Below, piece after piece: positions 9,498-18,902 of a DNA stretch of 64,000 nucleotides. The DNA is from Fundidesulfovibrio putealis DSM 16056. Lineage in GTDB: Bacteria; Desulfobacterota; Desulfovibrionia; Desulfovibrionales; Desulfovibrionaceae. Positions within the stretch are counted from its first letter, which is position 1. Each line of letters starts with the position of its first letter. The notes below the pieces were generated by a model, which was not told where the DNA came from, searched no databases, and saw only the letters and a program-made list of their open reading frames with translations. The position numbers and the translations under genes are program-made. The stretch covers positions 1 to 64,000 of the forward strand of contig NZ_AUBQ01000004.1 of the NCBI RefSeq assembly GCF_000429325.1. The letters are read 5' to 3'.

Positions 9498-10045
9498 AAA
9501 GGTATCCTGGTAATGTTGCGATCGGCCCACCACTGGCCCAATACAATCGTGAGCGGAGGCAGCAGTGTCATTTGAAGGAGCGGCCATAGGCCCGCGCCAA
9601 GCACGGGCACCACGGGCATGCTCTCTGTGTACGACCAGCGCCCGGAGGCCAACGCTGCATGTTCCACCAGTGTCGCATACATTAGCCCCAGAACAGCGGC
9701 CGTGGCATAAATGTTCCAACGCCCACGCAAGCCCCAGCCCATTTCTCCAGCGGCCAGGGCACCCACGGCGTAAATGCCCAAGATTATCTCAACATCACCC
9801 AGCGCCGCCTGCGAGCAAAGACCGAGCGTGCTCGTCCAGGTATGTCCCACCGTTTCGACGTAGGCGGACATCTGCGCCATTTCCCATATGACGTTCAAAA
9901 CGAAACCCGTTAACACCAGGGCCGCAAGGAACCACCCCAACCGCTGCCACGGTGGGCCAGATTGTGCGTTGGATCTGCGGCCTCCGACACTTCCAGATTG
10001 GTCGACGGGGAGGTCGTGCTGCGGTGCACCCTGGTGTGCAGTCAC
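9494..10045 (-). CDS. Multi-pass membrane protein of unknown function
   Basis: A 183-residue protein with about four to five hydrophobic segments (LGWFLAALVLTGFVLNVIW; ALGDVEIILGIYAVGALAA; IYATAAVLGLMYATLVEHAAL; WPLLQMTLLPPLTIVL) preceded by a hydrophilic N terminus. The motif VIWEMAQM and the conserved-looking VEHxA suggest a small family of polytopic membrane proteins, but I do not recognise it. GTG 10045, eight bases after the RNB stop, avoids a long overlap with that gene; an ATG at 10129 inside it is possible. It is translationally close to the upstream RNB gene and the broken small membrane gene downstream. Confidence 0.6.
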   Translation of the reverse strand: MTAHQGAPQHDLPVDQSGSVGGRRSNAQSGPPWQRLGWFLAALVLTGFVLNVIWEMAQMSAYVETVGHTWTSTLGLCSQAALGDVEIILGIYAVGALAAGEMGWGLRGRWNIYATAAVLGLMYATLVEHAALASGRWSYTESMPVVPVLGAGLWPLLQMTLLPPLTIVLGQWWADRNITRIPL

Positions 10046-10052
10046 TGTCTTC

Positions 10053-11528
10053 TTATGACACCCGTTTAAAATCGATATATCCGCGCTCAACATCCGTACG
10101 GACCAACTGCACGCGGAGTTTGTTGCCAACGTTCAGGCCCTCAAAACCTCTTTCCAATCTCCCTTCAATGGGCGGGTTCAGAAGGCGGACCCAGGTGCCT
10201 TTGTCCGATGCGCCGGTAACAATGGCATCGAACCGCTCTCCGATCCTTGATTCCAGCAGTATCGCTGCCGCGGATTTCGTGACCTGCCGCTCGACTTTTC
10301 TGGCTGCGTCTTCCTTCTCGGTGCAGTGCTTTGCGAGCTCTTCCAAATCGTCATTCTTGTAGGGCACGGAATGGTCAGCCATTGCCGCTTTCAAGAGCCG
10401 CTGCGTGACCAGATCCGGGTATCGGCGGTTCGGGGCGGTGGAATGGGCATAGTCTTTGACCGCAAGACCGAAGTGCCCGGTGGCGTCCCCTTCCGGAAGT
10501 TCGAGGACATATTCACCCGCACCCATGAGCTTGACAACGCTCAAAGAGAGATCGGGAAAGCGGAGAGGATCAGCGGCTTTTTCCGATACCAGGAATCGAT
10601 CCAGGGCCTTCGAGTCTGGTTCTCGGGGCAAGGTGGTTCCTCGCTCTGCGGCAAGCTCTATGATCCGGTCCCAGTGTTTGGGGGTGCGCACTACGCGCCG
10701 TATAGATGGAAACTTTTTGGACGCGAGGTATCGAGCGGTGACGCCGTTGGCGGCGATCATGAAGTCTTCGATTATGTCTTTGGCCCTGTTTCTTCTTTGG
10801 GCTTCCATGTCCTTGAGTTCATCTCCGTCAAAGACCGGGCGGGCCTCGATTGTTTCCAGATCAAGCGCACCGTGCAGGTGCCGGAGAGATTTCAGCTTCT
10901 GGGCCACGCGGTCCTGGAGCCGGAGGTTCTCGTCCAGGCCGTTGACCGTGCCGATCACTTGCGGCATTGGGCCGTCACCTTCGAGCCACCCGGCGACGCT
11001 GTTGTAGGCAAGCTTCGCGTGATTGAGCACCTCTGCTCCATAGAGGTCTGAACTTTGAAGCGATCCATCCCCGGCAAGAACCATTTCAACAACAATGGCC
11101 AGGCGGTCTGATGCAGGGTTGAGCGAAGTAAAATCTGTGGAGAGTTTCTCGGGCAGCATCGGAAAAATCTCGGCGGCGGTGTAGACTGAGGTGGTGTTTT
11201 GCCGCGCATGATCGTCCAGGGCTGTGCGTTTCTCGACGACAGCGTCAACGTCAGCAATGGCGACCAGAACCTTTGCGGCTCCGTCGGGCAAGGCTTCGGC
11301 AACGGTAAGCTGGTCCAGGTCATGCGAATCATCGTTGTCGATGGAGCACCAGAGAAGGTTCCTGAGATCCCGCGTCGATTCCTCTGTTCGCGTCGCTGGC
11401 CCGGAAATTTGGTCGAGCTCGGTGAGCGCCTGGGAAGGAAAATCGGGAACAAGACCTCTCTCAAGCATGGCCCGATGTGCAATTTTTTGCAGGGTCGAAC
11501 GGTGTTTTCTGTTTTCTGAATCGGTCAT
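10053..11528 (-). CDS. RNB-domain (RNase II/R-like) exoribonuclease
   Basis: A 491-residue protein dominated by an RNB catalytic domain. The active-site signature is SIDNDDSHDLDQL with the row of Mg2+-binding aspartates (about residues 67-79), and the second hallmark is HSTAPNRRYPDLVTQRLL at about 365. A C-terminal S1-like barrel (FDAIVTGASDKGTWVRLLNPP) follows. It lacks the N-terminal cold-shock domains of full-length RNase II/R (650-800 residues), so it belongs to the short RNB group. The start has AAGGTGA nine bases upstream. It likely degrades RNA 3' to 5'; its place between MgtA and membrane proteins gives no specific target. Confidence 0.88.
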   Translation of the reverse strand: MTDSENRKHRSTLQKIAHRAMLERGLVPDFPSQALTELDQISGPATRTEESTRDLRNLLWCSIDNDDSHDLDQLTVAEALPDGAAKVLVAIADVDAVVEKRTALDDHARQNTTSVYTAAEIFPMLPEKLSTDFTSLNPASDRLAIVVEMVLAGDGSLQSSDLYGAEVLNHAKLAYNSVAGWLEGDGPMPQVIGTVNGLDENLRLQDRVAQKLKSLRHLHGALDLETIEARPVFDGDELKDMEAQRRNRAKDIIEDFMIAANGVTARYLASKKFPSIRRVVRTPKHWDRIIELAAERGTTLPREPDSKALDRFLVSEKAADPLRFPDLSLSVVKLMGAGEYVLELPEGDATGHFGLAVKDYAHSTAPNRRYPDLVTQRLLKAAMADHSVPYKNDDLEELAKHCTEKEDAARKVERQVTKSAAAILLESRIGERFDAIVTGASDKGTWVRLLNPPIEGRLERGFEGLNVGNKLRVQLVRTDVERGYIDFKRVS

Positions 11529-11594
11529 TTTGTCACCTTTTAGAATACATTGCTGTGTGCTTTGCTCAAAGAATGCATCCGGGTCGGCATCATC

Positions 11595-14231
11595 TCATTC
11601 TCCATACCTGCGTATAAACCAGGTCTTCACCAATTGGGTCAGTACAGCATAGCCGAGCATCATGATCGCCAGATACAGCCAGTACATGGGGGGGAGCGGG
11701 ACAAACCCAAGCGTGTCCGCCAGGGGCGAAACCGTAAGCCACGCCCCGGCCGCGACGATGATTACGGAGGTGATGATGAGCGGCCAACTGGCCCGGCTTT
11801 CAAAAAAAGGAATCTTGTTGGTGCGGATGACGTGGATGATGAGCGTCTGTGTGAAGATCGATTCCATGAACCATCCGGTGTGGAACAGGGCCGGGTTTTG
11901 CCAGCAGTCGAAAACGTAGAGCATCAAGAAGAACGTCGCGTAATCGAAGATTGAGCTGATGGGCCCGATGAACAGTATGAAACGCAGAATCTGGTTGATC
12001 GTCCACTGGCGCGGCTTGACCAGCCATTCCTCGTCCACTTCATCGGTGGGGATGGTGGTTTGAGAGAAGTCGTACAAGAGGTTGTTGGTCAGCACCTGGA
12101 TCGGTAGCATGGGCAGGAAAGGCAGGAACGCGCTGGCCCCTACCACGCTGAACATGTTGCCGAAGTTCGAACTGGCCGCCATCTTGATGTACTTGACGAT
12201 GTTGCCGAACACCCGTCGGCCTTCCATCACGCCCTGTTCCAGCACCAGCAGGTTGTTTTCCAGCAGGATAATGTCGGAGGACTCCTTGGCGATGTCCACC
12301 GCACTGTCCACCGAAATGCCCACGTCGGCGGCCTTCAAAGCCGGGGCGTCGTTGATGCCATCTCCCAAGAATCCCAGCACATGGCCCTGGCTCTGGAGCG
12401 CGCGGATGATGCGTTCCTTGTGAGCGGGGGCCAGCCTGGCGAAGACGCTGGTGGCGCCTGCGGCCGCGGCAAGATCCGTCTCGCTCATGGACTCGATCTG
12501 GGAGCCGAGCAGGAGATGCTCCACCGGCATGCCCACTTCCTTGCAGATGTAGGCGGTAATGATCTCGTTGTCGCCGGTGAGAACCTTGACGTCCACGTGC
12601 AGGCTCTTAAGACGCTTCAAGGCTTCCGTGGCGGTGTCCTTGGGCGGGTCCAGGAAGGCCAGGAAGCCGAGCAGGATAAGGTCCGACTCATCCTTGACCG
12701 AGTACACCGGCTCATCCGAGGAACCCGGCATCTGCTTATAAGCCAGGGCGATAACCCTGAAGCCCTGGCCGTTCAGGCCTCCGGCTATTTTCTGGCGCGC
12801 GGTGTCGTGTTCGGGCTGAACAGGCACCACCTCGCCCCCGGGGAGTTCCACCCGGGTGCACTTGCTCATCACTTCGTCCACAGCGCCTTTGCAGATGAGC
12901 GTGTTCAGCCCGGTCTCATCTTCCACCACCACAGACATACGGCGGCGCACAAAGTCGAAAGGAATCTCGTCGATCTTGCGGTATTTCTCTTTCGCCTTCA
13001 GGCGTTCCTCCAACTCCTCATGGTCGAGGATCGCTTCGTCGAGCAGATTCTTCAGCCCTGTATGGTGGTAGCTGTTCAGGTAGCCGAAATGCAGCACCTT
13101 CTCGCTGGGGTCGCCGTGCGCGTCCAGATGCTTTTCCAGCACGATCTTGCCTTGGGTGAGGGTGCCGGTCTTGTCGGTGCACAAGACGTCCATGGCTCCG
13201 AAATTCTGGATGGCGTTCAGGCGCTTGACGATCACCTTCTTGCGGGCCATGGCCAAGGCACCCTTGGACAGGTTGACGGTCACGATCATGGGCAGCATTT
13301 CGGGGGTCAGCCCCACGGCCACGGCCATGGCGAACAGGAAAGCTTCCAGCCAGTCGTGCTTGCTCAGTCCGTTGATGAGGAACACGGCCGGGACCATCAC
13401 GGCGATGAAGCGAATCATCAGCCAGGTGAACTTGTTGACGCCCTTGTCGAAGCTGGTGGGCTGGCGTTGTCCGGCGATGCTGGCGGCCAGCGATCCGAAG
13501 TAGGTCCGGTCTCCGGTGCGGACGACCACCGCCGTGGCGGATCCGCTCTCCACGTTGGAACCCAGGAAGCAGATGTTGGGAAGTTCCAAGGGATTCTGAA
13601 TGTCAGCCCCCGCCGGAGCGGCCTTCTTCTCCACGGGCAGGGCTTCGCCGGTGAGGGCCGATTGGTTCAGGAACAGGTCCTTGGCGGAAAGCACCCGGAC
13701 ATCGGCCGGAACCATGTCGCCGGCTGCCAGTCGGATGATATCGCCTGGCACCAGCAGTTTGAGCGAAACTTCCGCATCCTTGCCGCCGCGCACCACCGTG
13801 GCCGTGTTGCTGACCATGGCCTGAAGCTTCCTGGCCGCGTTGTCGGCGCGCGACTCCTGGAAGAAACGCAGCACCACTCCCAGAACCACCATTACGAAAA
13901 TGACCACCGTCGCCCGCTGGTCGCCGGTCAGAAAGGAAAGCACGCCCAAGGCCATGAGTAGAAGGACCAAGGGATTCTTTATGTTGCTCAAGAGGCGCAT
14001 CAGGGCCGATTGCGGCTTCTCCCGGGCGACCTCGTTGGTCCCGGCCTGCTTGCGGCGTGAATCGACTTCAGCCTCGCTCAGTCCGTCCGGTTGCGAGCCA
14101 AGTTCTTTCAGGACCGCGTCGATATCGTTCCGCGCCATTTCCAGAAGTTGAATGGCATCTTGCCCGCCGTCTTTGCCAGGGAGGTTTCCTGAACCGTGAG
14201 ATGCGGGTGGGGTGCTCTTTGGAACTGCCAT
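11595..14231 (-). CDS. mgtA: Magnesium-importing P-type ATPase (type IIIB)
   Basis: An 878-residue P3B-type ATPase. The phosphorylation motif CTDKTGTLTQGK lies near residue 350, the TGDN/GDGINDAPAL hinge motifs near 560 and 645, and the Mg-transporter-specific segment SSNFGNMFSVVGASAFLPFLPM in the C-terminal membrane part (cited in pieces: NFGNMFSVVGASAF). About ten membrane segments are expected. It imports Mg2+ at low external concentration. The start at 14231 is supported by GGTAGAGG upstream. I see no convincing Mg-sensing leader in the 5' region, and no PhoP box can be called by eye. Confidence 0.95.
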   Translation of the reverse strand: MAVPKSTPPASHGSGNLPGKDGGQDAIQLLEMARNDIDAVLKELGSQPDGLSEAEVDSRRKQAGTNEVAREKPQSALMRLLSNIKNPLVLLLMALGVLSFLTGDQRATVVIFVMVVLGVVLRFFQESRADNAARKLQAMVSNTATVVRGGKDAEVSLKLLVPGDIIRLAAGDMVPADVRVLSAKDLFLNQSALTGEALPVEKKAAPAGADIQNPLELPNICFLGSNVESGSATAVVVRTGDRTYFGSLAASIAGQRQPTSFDKGVNKFTWLMIRFIAVMVPAVFLINGLSKHDWLEAFLFAMAVAVGLTPEMLPMIVTVNLSKGALAMARKKVIVKRLNAIQNFGAMDVLCTDKTGTLTQGKIVLEKHLDAHGDPSEKVLHFGYLNSYHHTGLKNLLDEAILDHEELEERLKAKEKYRKIDEIPFDFVRRRMSVVVEDETGLNTLICKGAVDEVMSKCTRVELPGGEVVPVQPEHDTARQKIAGGLNGQGFRVIALAYKQMPGSSDEPVYSVKDESDLILLGFLAFLDPPKDTATEALKRLKSLHVDVKVLTGDNEIITAYICKEVGMPVEHLLLGSQIESMSETDLAAAAGATSVFARLAPAHKERIIRALQSQGHVLGFLGDGINDAPALKAADVGISVDSAVDIAKESSDIILLENNLLVLEQGVMEGRRVFGNIVKYIKMAASSNFGNMFSVVGASAFLPFLPMLPIQVLTNNLLYDFSQTTIPTDEVDEEWLVKPRQWTINQILRFILFIGPISSIFDYATFFLMLYVFDCWQNPALFHTGWFMESIFTQTLIIHVIRTNKIPFFESRASWPLIITSVIIVAAGAWLTVSPLADTLGFVPLPPMYWLYLAIMMLGYAVLTQLVKTWFIRRYGE

Positions 14232-14885
14232 TCGTACCTCTACCCGTTCCTGAATCGATGGGCCTTGTTATCGGTTTAAGAGAAACGTTCGTGATTAGAT
14301 CGACAAATCCATCCGAGTAGATGGGCAACGCTTCGCTCAACATGAAATCCATGCTGATAATAGGTGGTTCAGGTCAGGGAACCCTACTGGATTCTACGGA
14401 AACACCCAGGGCATCTCCAGCGTGCCGTCTGGTCTGCATCAGACCATCGACATCCTTGCGAAAGCCGTAGTTCTCCATATGTGAGGCGTTCTGTTGTAAC
14501 TTAATGCATTAATTGGATATTTGTGCACTTATTGACATTATACTGTATTTTCTCACTTCTGCAACGGGCATAGTGCTTTTTTCATAACAGATATGGGTTG
14601 TTTCTTGAAGACTGACCGACACTCACATGCGCCCGGATCGCGGATAAAGTTCGGAGTCGTAAAAGAATAATGGCGCAGGATCTTCGTGAGTTTCGTCCCC
14701 ACTCAAGCCCAGTCAAGATGACCCCCAATAAGAGCAATCCGTGAGTGCGTTAGCCGATTACTATTGCACTGTAGAGTTGGGCTTGTGTGCATGATTCCTA
14801 CGAATTCGGGGCGTCACCCTTAACCGCATGTCGTAAAATATTGTGTGAAGTATGTGTTCATAATGTGCGAGCGAAGAGGAGGAGA
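14232..14885. other. Intergenic region with an IS3 scrap
   Basis: About 650 bases without a supported gene. At 14,690-14,735 the plus strand encodes FRPHSSPVKMTPN, the tail of an IS3-family OrfB, similar to the scrap at 4.5 kb. The AT-rich part at 14,500-14,600 could hold promoters; a TTGACA occurs near 14,532 but without a convincing -10 partner. Confidence 0.45.
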
Positions 14886-15071
14886 ATGTTTCAATGCACA
14901 GATTCTAAAGACGACAATTTTGAAATATATAAAGACGCAAGTGACAAGTGGAGTTGGAGAAGAACAGCATCAAATGGCAGGATGGTTGGAGCTTCTACGG
15001 AAAGTTATTCCAACAAGTCAGATTGTATCGCACATGCCAAGAGAAATGGCTGTACATGCAACTTAACCTAA
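14886..15071 (+). CDS. DUF1508 (YegP-like) small protein
   Basis: A 61-residue protein. FEIYKDASDKWSWRRTASNGR followed by VGASTESYSNKSDCIAHAKR is one DUF1508 repeat (FxxYKdxxgxWRWRxxAxNGxxIaxSxEgYxsKxdcxxai), a small basic fold of unknown function common in bacterial islands. The usual family form is one or two repeats; this has one plus a short cysteine-containing tail. ATG 14886 follows AGGAGGAG very closely; the frame is open further upstream to 14787, but that part has no family resemblance. Confidence 0.8.
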   Translation: MFQCTDSKDDNFEIYKDASDKWSWRRTASNGRMVGASTESYSNKSDCIAHAKRNGCTCNLT

Positions 15072-15104
15072 TTCAGAAGTAATGGATTGGGGGCAGTGTC
15101 CAGT

Positions 15105-15381
15105 TTTGGAGTTCGGCATCAGGTCCACGTGGCGCTCAATGGTTTCTTCTGGTTGTAATCCGCTTGGTCGGTGGAATAGATGAATAGCACGGCTATCTCG
15201 GCACTTGCCCGGATGCTCCGCACCTGGCGCACGAGCACTTCCGCGACCTGGAGTTAATGTCGGCGGAAACCTCCAGGGGGGAATGCCCTCTGCCGATCCT
15301 CAGCTCCTCGAGAGCCGGGAACGGCTCCCGGAGCCACCGTTGAAGGTTGTGAGCGATCGGGGAACGGAATATAGTGGTATC
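15105..15381 (-). pseudogene. Decayed homologue of the gene at 23,879-24,172
   Basis: On the minus strand, LQRWLREPFPALEELRIGRGH and PLEVSAD match the N-terminal half of the protein encoded at 23,879-24,172 (LRRTFQGPFLALDELRVGR; LLEMTASD). One frame over, QVAEVLVRQVRSIRASAEIA and LFIYSTD continue the match to LLVAEVMLREVRNDAQAVDLAMFIAYSTD. The frame break and absence of the partner gene make it a relic. Its 5' end touches the start of the Fic gene, which is on the other strand. Confidence 0.6.
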
Positions 15382-16395
15382 ATGAGTCGACAATACCAGC
15401 CGCCTTATTCCATCACGTCAGCCGTCGTGAACCTGATCGCCGAGATCAGTGAGGCCGTCGGACGGATGACCGTGCTCGCCGACCAGTCCAGGGCGTTGCG
15501 GCTTCGGCGCATCAACCGCATCCGTACCATTCACGGCTCGCTGGCCATCGAGGGCAATACCCTGAGCGAGGTTCAGATCACAGCCATCCTGGCGGGGAAG
15601 AGGGTGATTGGCCCGCCCCGTGAGGTGCAGGAGGTGAAAAACGCCCTGGCCGCCTACGACCGTTTTGATTCTTGGCGGCCTGAGGCGGAAAAGGACCTGC
15701 TGGAAGTGCATCGCATCCTGATGTCCGGCTTGGTCGACGAGGCTGGCGTATACCGACGCGGTGGCGTGGGAGTCATGGCCGGGAAGGATGTGATTCACAT
15801 GGCTCCCCCGGCTGCTCGGGTTCCGATACTGATGGGCGACCTGTTCAACTGGCTTGCGGCCACCGATGCCCATCCGCTCATCGCCAGTTCGGTCTTCCAC
15901 TACGAATTTGAATTCATCCACCCCTTTGCCGACGGCAACGGTCGCATGGGGCGGTTGTGGCAGAACCTGATTTTGGCCAGCTGGAATCCCTTGTTTGCCG
16001 ACATCCCGGTGGAAAGCCTGATCTTCGAGCACCAAGCCGAGTATTATCAGGCCTTGCGAGAGAGCACTCGCCAGAGCGACTCCGCGCCCTTCATCGCCTT
16101 CATGCTTCGAATGCTCCTGGACACGGTGGCTACCTCCGCCCCCCAAGTCACGCCTCAAGTCACCCCCCAAGTCGGCGAACTGCTGACGGCGATGCAAGGA
16201 GAGATGAGCCGCGAGGCGTTGCAATCCTCACTCGGACTGCGAGACCGCAAATCCTTCCGCGAACGCTACCTCAAACCGGCCCTGGCCGACGGTTTGATCG
16301 AAATGACCATCCTAGGCAAACCCAACAGCCGCATGCAACAATACCGTCTGACAGACAAGGGTAGGCAGTGGCTGGCACAGCATGGAGATGGATAA
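15382..16395 (+). CDS. Fic-family protein (probable AMPylase) with C-terminal winged helix
   Basis: A 337-residue class II Fic protein. The catalytic motif HPFADGNGRMGR is complete (H180, D184, N186, R188, R191). The N-terminal inhibitory helix carries SLAIEGN (S53, E57), the pattern whose glutamate blocks ATP binding in auto-inhibited Fic enzymes. The C-terminal part has the repeated TPQV stretch near residue 255 and a winged-helix-like segment ending in a LTDKGRQWL motif, typical of Fic proteins that may also bind DNA. The ATG at 15382 starts the family-like MSRQYQPPYSIT. Fic enzymes transfer AMP to target hydroxyls; the target is unknown. It lies about 125 bases upstream of the TOTE-type primase-helicase and is probably cotranscribed. 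Confidence 0.93.
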   Translation: MSRQYQPPYSITSAVVNLIAEISEAVGRMTVLADQSRALRLRRINRIRTIHGSLAIEGNTLSEVQITAILAGKRVIGPPREVQEVKNALAAYDRFDSWRPEAEKDLLEVHRILMSGLVDEAGVYRRGGVGVMAGKDVIHMAPPAARVPILMGDLFNWLAATDAHPLIASSVFHYEFEFIHPFADGNGRMGRLWQNLILASWNPLFADIPVESLIFEHQAEYYQALRESTRQSDSAPFIAFMLRMLLDTVATSAPQVTPQVTPQVGELLTAMQGEMSREALQSSLGLRDRKSFRERYLKPALADGLIEMTILGKPNSRMQQYRLTDKGRQWLAQHGDG

Positions 16396-16520
16396 TTTGA
16401 GCTGGGCTGGAAAAATGGCTTCGTTCAGTGGCTTCAGCACGCCCGGCGCGAGAGGCAGAATCGGGTCTGAGGCATTGGCGGGGACAAGGATGCCCTGATG
16501 ACGAGCACGGATTTGTACCG

Positions 16521-18902
16521 ATGAGTGGCCAGAGACTGAATGCACAGGATGAACTGCGGCGACTACGCGAGGAGAACGTTCGCCTTAAGGCTCTGCTGAC
16601 CCGGCATGGCATCGCTTGGGACAATCCAGTCGCCCCTGACCCCGTTCCGGCTCCAGCGGAACCCAATCCAGTTCCCACCCATTTCTCCACCAACGACAAG
16701 ATTGCCCTGTTCCGCCGCCTGTTTCGGGGGCGCGGGGATGTCTATCCCCAGCGCTGGGAGTCGACCAAGGGGGCTTCCGGCTACTCGCCGGTCTGTGGAA
16801 ACGAATGGAAACCCGGCGTCTGCCACAAACCCCGAGTCAAATGCGGCGACTGCAACCAGCGCCAGCTGCTGCCAGTGACCGATCAGGTGATCTACGACCA
16901 TTTGGCCGGGAAACAGACCATCGGCGTCTATCCACTCCTGGCAGACGACAGTTGTTATTTCCTGGCGGCTGATTTCGACGAGGCTGATTGGCGTGAGGAC
17001 GCCAACTCCTTCATGCAGTCCTGTCGGGAACTGGGCATTCCGGCTGCATTGGAAATTTCCCGATCCGGCAACGGTGCGCATATCTGGATATTCTTTGCCG
17101 AGCCGGTTCCGGCTCGCGAGGCCCGGCAACTCGGGGCGGCGCTGGTCAGCCATACTTGCGACCGTACCAGGCAGTTGTCCTTAGCCAGCTACGACCGCTT
17201 GTTTCCCAACCAGGACACCCTGCCCAAGGGAGGCTTCGGCAACCTCATCGCGCTGCCCTTGCAGATGCACCCGAGGAAGCTGGGGCGCAGTGTGTTCGTT
17301 GATGAATACCTGCAACACCATCCCGATCAGTGGGCGTTTCTTGCTTCAATCCGGTGCTTGTCAAAAAGGGAGCTTGAGGACGCCATCCTGCGGGCCAGTG
17401 GAGGACGCCATCCCCTGGATGTGGGTTCCGTGGCGGAGGATGAAGACAGCAAGCCCTGGCAGCGTCCGTCGCCTGTCCACACCCGGATAGCCGGACCCAT
17501 GCCTGAATCTTTATCCCTGGTGCTGGCCAACCAGATTTTCATCGCCAAGGCTGATCTTCCTCCGTCTCTGGCCAACCGCCTTATCCGCATCGCCGCCTTT
17601 CAGAACCCTGAGTTCTACAAGGCACAGTCTATGCGCCTGCCGGTGTGGAATAAGCCGCGAATCATCGGCTGCGCCGAGAATCATCCCCAGCACATCGGCC
17701 TGCCTCGCGGCTGTCTAGATGCGGTGGCGGACCTTTTGCGGGAGAATGACATTCGCTGGGAGTTGCAGGACGAACGCCTGCCGATACGGAAGGTGACGGT
17801 CAAATTCACCGGCACATTGCGAAAGGACCAGAAGGTCGCAGTGCGGGAAATGCTCAAACACGAGGTCGGCGTACTCCAAGCCCCAACGGCCTTTGGCAAA
17901 ACGGTCACTGCCGCCGCTCTGATCGCCAAACGCAAGGTGAGTACGCTGGTATTGGTGCACCGCACCGAGTTGCTGCGTCAATGGCAGGAGAGGTTGACGG
18001 GATTTCTTGAACTACCCAAAGAGGGGCTTGGCGTCATCGGTGGAGGCAAGGAAAATCCGTCCGGCACAATCGATATCGCCGTCATGCAATCGCTGTCACG
18101 CCGCGAGAATCTGGGCGAACTCCTGGACCGTTACGGGCAGATCATCGTCGACGAGTGCCATCACCTTTCGGCCTTCTCCTTCGAGGCGATCCTCAAGCAA
18201 GCCAAGGCCAGATATGTGGTTGGCCTGACTGCTACGCCGGTACGTCGCGACGGCCACCAGCCGATCATATTCATGCAGTGCGGGCCAATCCGCCACAGTG
18301 CAAAGAAACCTGAAACAGCTCCGTCGCAGCTTGAGGTGTGGCCGAACTACCTGCCTGCAACAGAAATACCACCGGATACACCGATTCAGGGGGTGTTTCA
18401 CCTCGTTGCAAACGATGTCGTGCGCAATCGTCGTATAGCAGCGGACGTGCTGGCTGCATATCAAGAAGGCCGCAAAGTGTTGGTGCTCACTGAACGGACA
18501 GAGCACCTAACGCTACTGAAGGAGGCGCTCGGCGAACATGCCAGACACTGTTTTGTCCTCCATGGGCGTTTGTCGAAGAAACAGAGATCAGCGGTGTTTG
18601 CCGAACTGGATGTATTGGAAGAAGCCGCCCCACGTGTCATTCTCGCAACCGGTCGCCTGATCGGCGAAGGCTTCGATCACCCGCCGCTCGATACGTTGGT
18701 CTTGGCCATGCCGATATCCTGGAAAGGGACGTTGCAGCAATATGCAGGCCGTCTGCATCGTGAGCACGCCGACAAGAAGGATGTACGAATCCACGACTAT
18801 ATCGATGAGGATCAGCCTCAGCTTGCCCGGATGTGGAAAAAACGTCAGCAGGGTTACCGGGCCATGGGCTATCGAATTCGAACCGAGCACAGCCTGATTT
18901 GA
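16521..18902 (+). CDS. TOTE-type archaeo-eukaryotic primase fused to SF2 helicase
   Basis: A 793-residue protein: a short leucine-rich coiled coil (residues 8-30, RLREENVRLKALL), a primase-polymerase domain (about 60-330) with four cysteines in CGNEW...CHKP...CGDC (92-111), metal-binding FLAADFDEADW (D151, D153) and RSGNGAHIWIFF (H187), then a superfamily 2 helicase with Walker A APTAFGKT (about 454-461), DECHH (544-548), LTATPVRRDGH and the motif VI QQYAGRLHREH. This architecture is that of the AEP-TOTE conflict proteins in Pfam/NCBI naming, proposed as anti-invader systems. A start at ATG 16428 in the same frame would add 31 residues without family resemblance. The Fic gene upstream suggests a joint function, which is inference. 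Confidence 0.88.
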   Translation: MSGQRLNAQDELRRLREENVRLKALLTRHGIAWDNPVAPDPVPAPAEPNPVPTHFSTNDKIALFRRLFRGRGDVYPQRWESTKGASGYSPVCGNEWKPGVCHKPRVKCGDCNQRQLLPVTDQVIYDHLAGKQTIGVYPLLADDSCYFLAADFDEADWREDANSFMQSCRELGIPAALEISRSGNGAHIWIFFAEPVPAREARQLGAALVSHTCDRTRQLSLASYDRLFPNQDTLPKGGFGNLIALPLQMHPRKLGRSVFVDEYLQHHPDQWAFLASIRCLSKRELEDAILRASGGRHPLDVGSVAEDEDSKPWQRPSPVHTRIAGPMPESLSLVLANQIFIAKADLPPSLANRLIRIAAFQNPEFYKAQSMRLPVWNKPRIIGCAENHPQHIGLPRGCLDAVADLLRENDIRWELQDERLPIRKVTVKFTGTLRKDQKVAVREMLKHEVGVLQAPTAFGKTVTAAALIAKRKVSTLVLVHRTELLRQWQERLTGFLELPKEGLGVIGGGKENPSGTIDIAVMQSLSRRENLGELLDRYGQIIVDECHHLSAFSFEAILKQAKARYVVGLTATPVRRDGHQPIIFMQCGPIRHSAKKPETAPSQLEVWPNYLPATEIPPDTPIQGVFHLVANDVVRNRRIAADVLAAYQEGRKVLVLTERTEHLTLLKEALGEHARHCFVLHGRLSKKQRSAVFAELDVLEEAAPRVILATGRLIGEGFDHPPLDTLVLAMPISWKGTLQQYAGRLHREHADKKDVRIHDYIDEDQPQLARMWKKRQQGYRAMGYRIRTEHSLI

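Noticed and set aside
12381-13961. 526-codon open frame antisense to mgtA
   Set aside because: Histidine/valine/glycine-rich nonsense typical of the reverse strand of a GC-rich gene; mgtA is certain.
14501-14600. TTGACA with AT-rich surroundings as a promoter
   Set aside because: No acceptable -10 at 16-18 bases and no gene in the right place.
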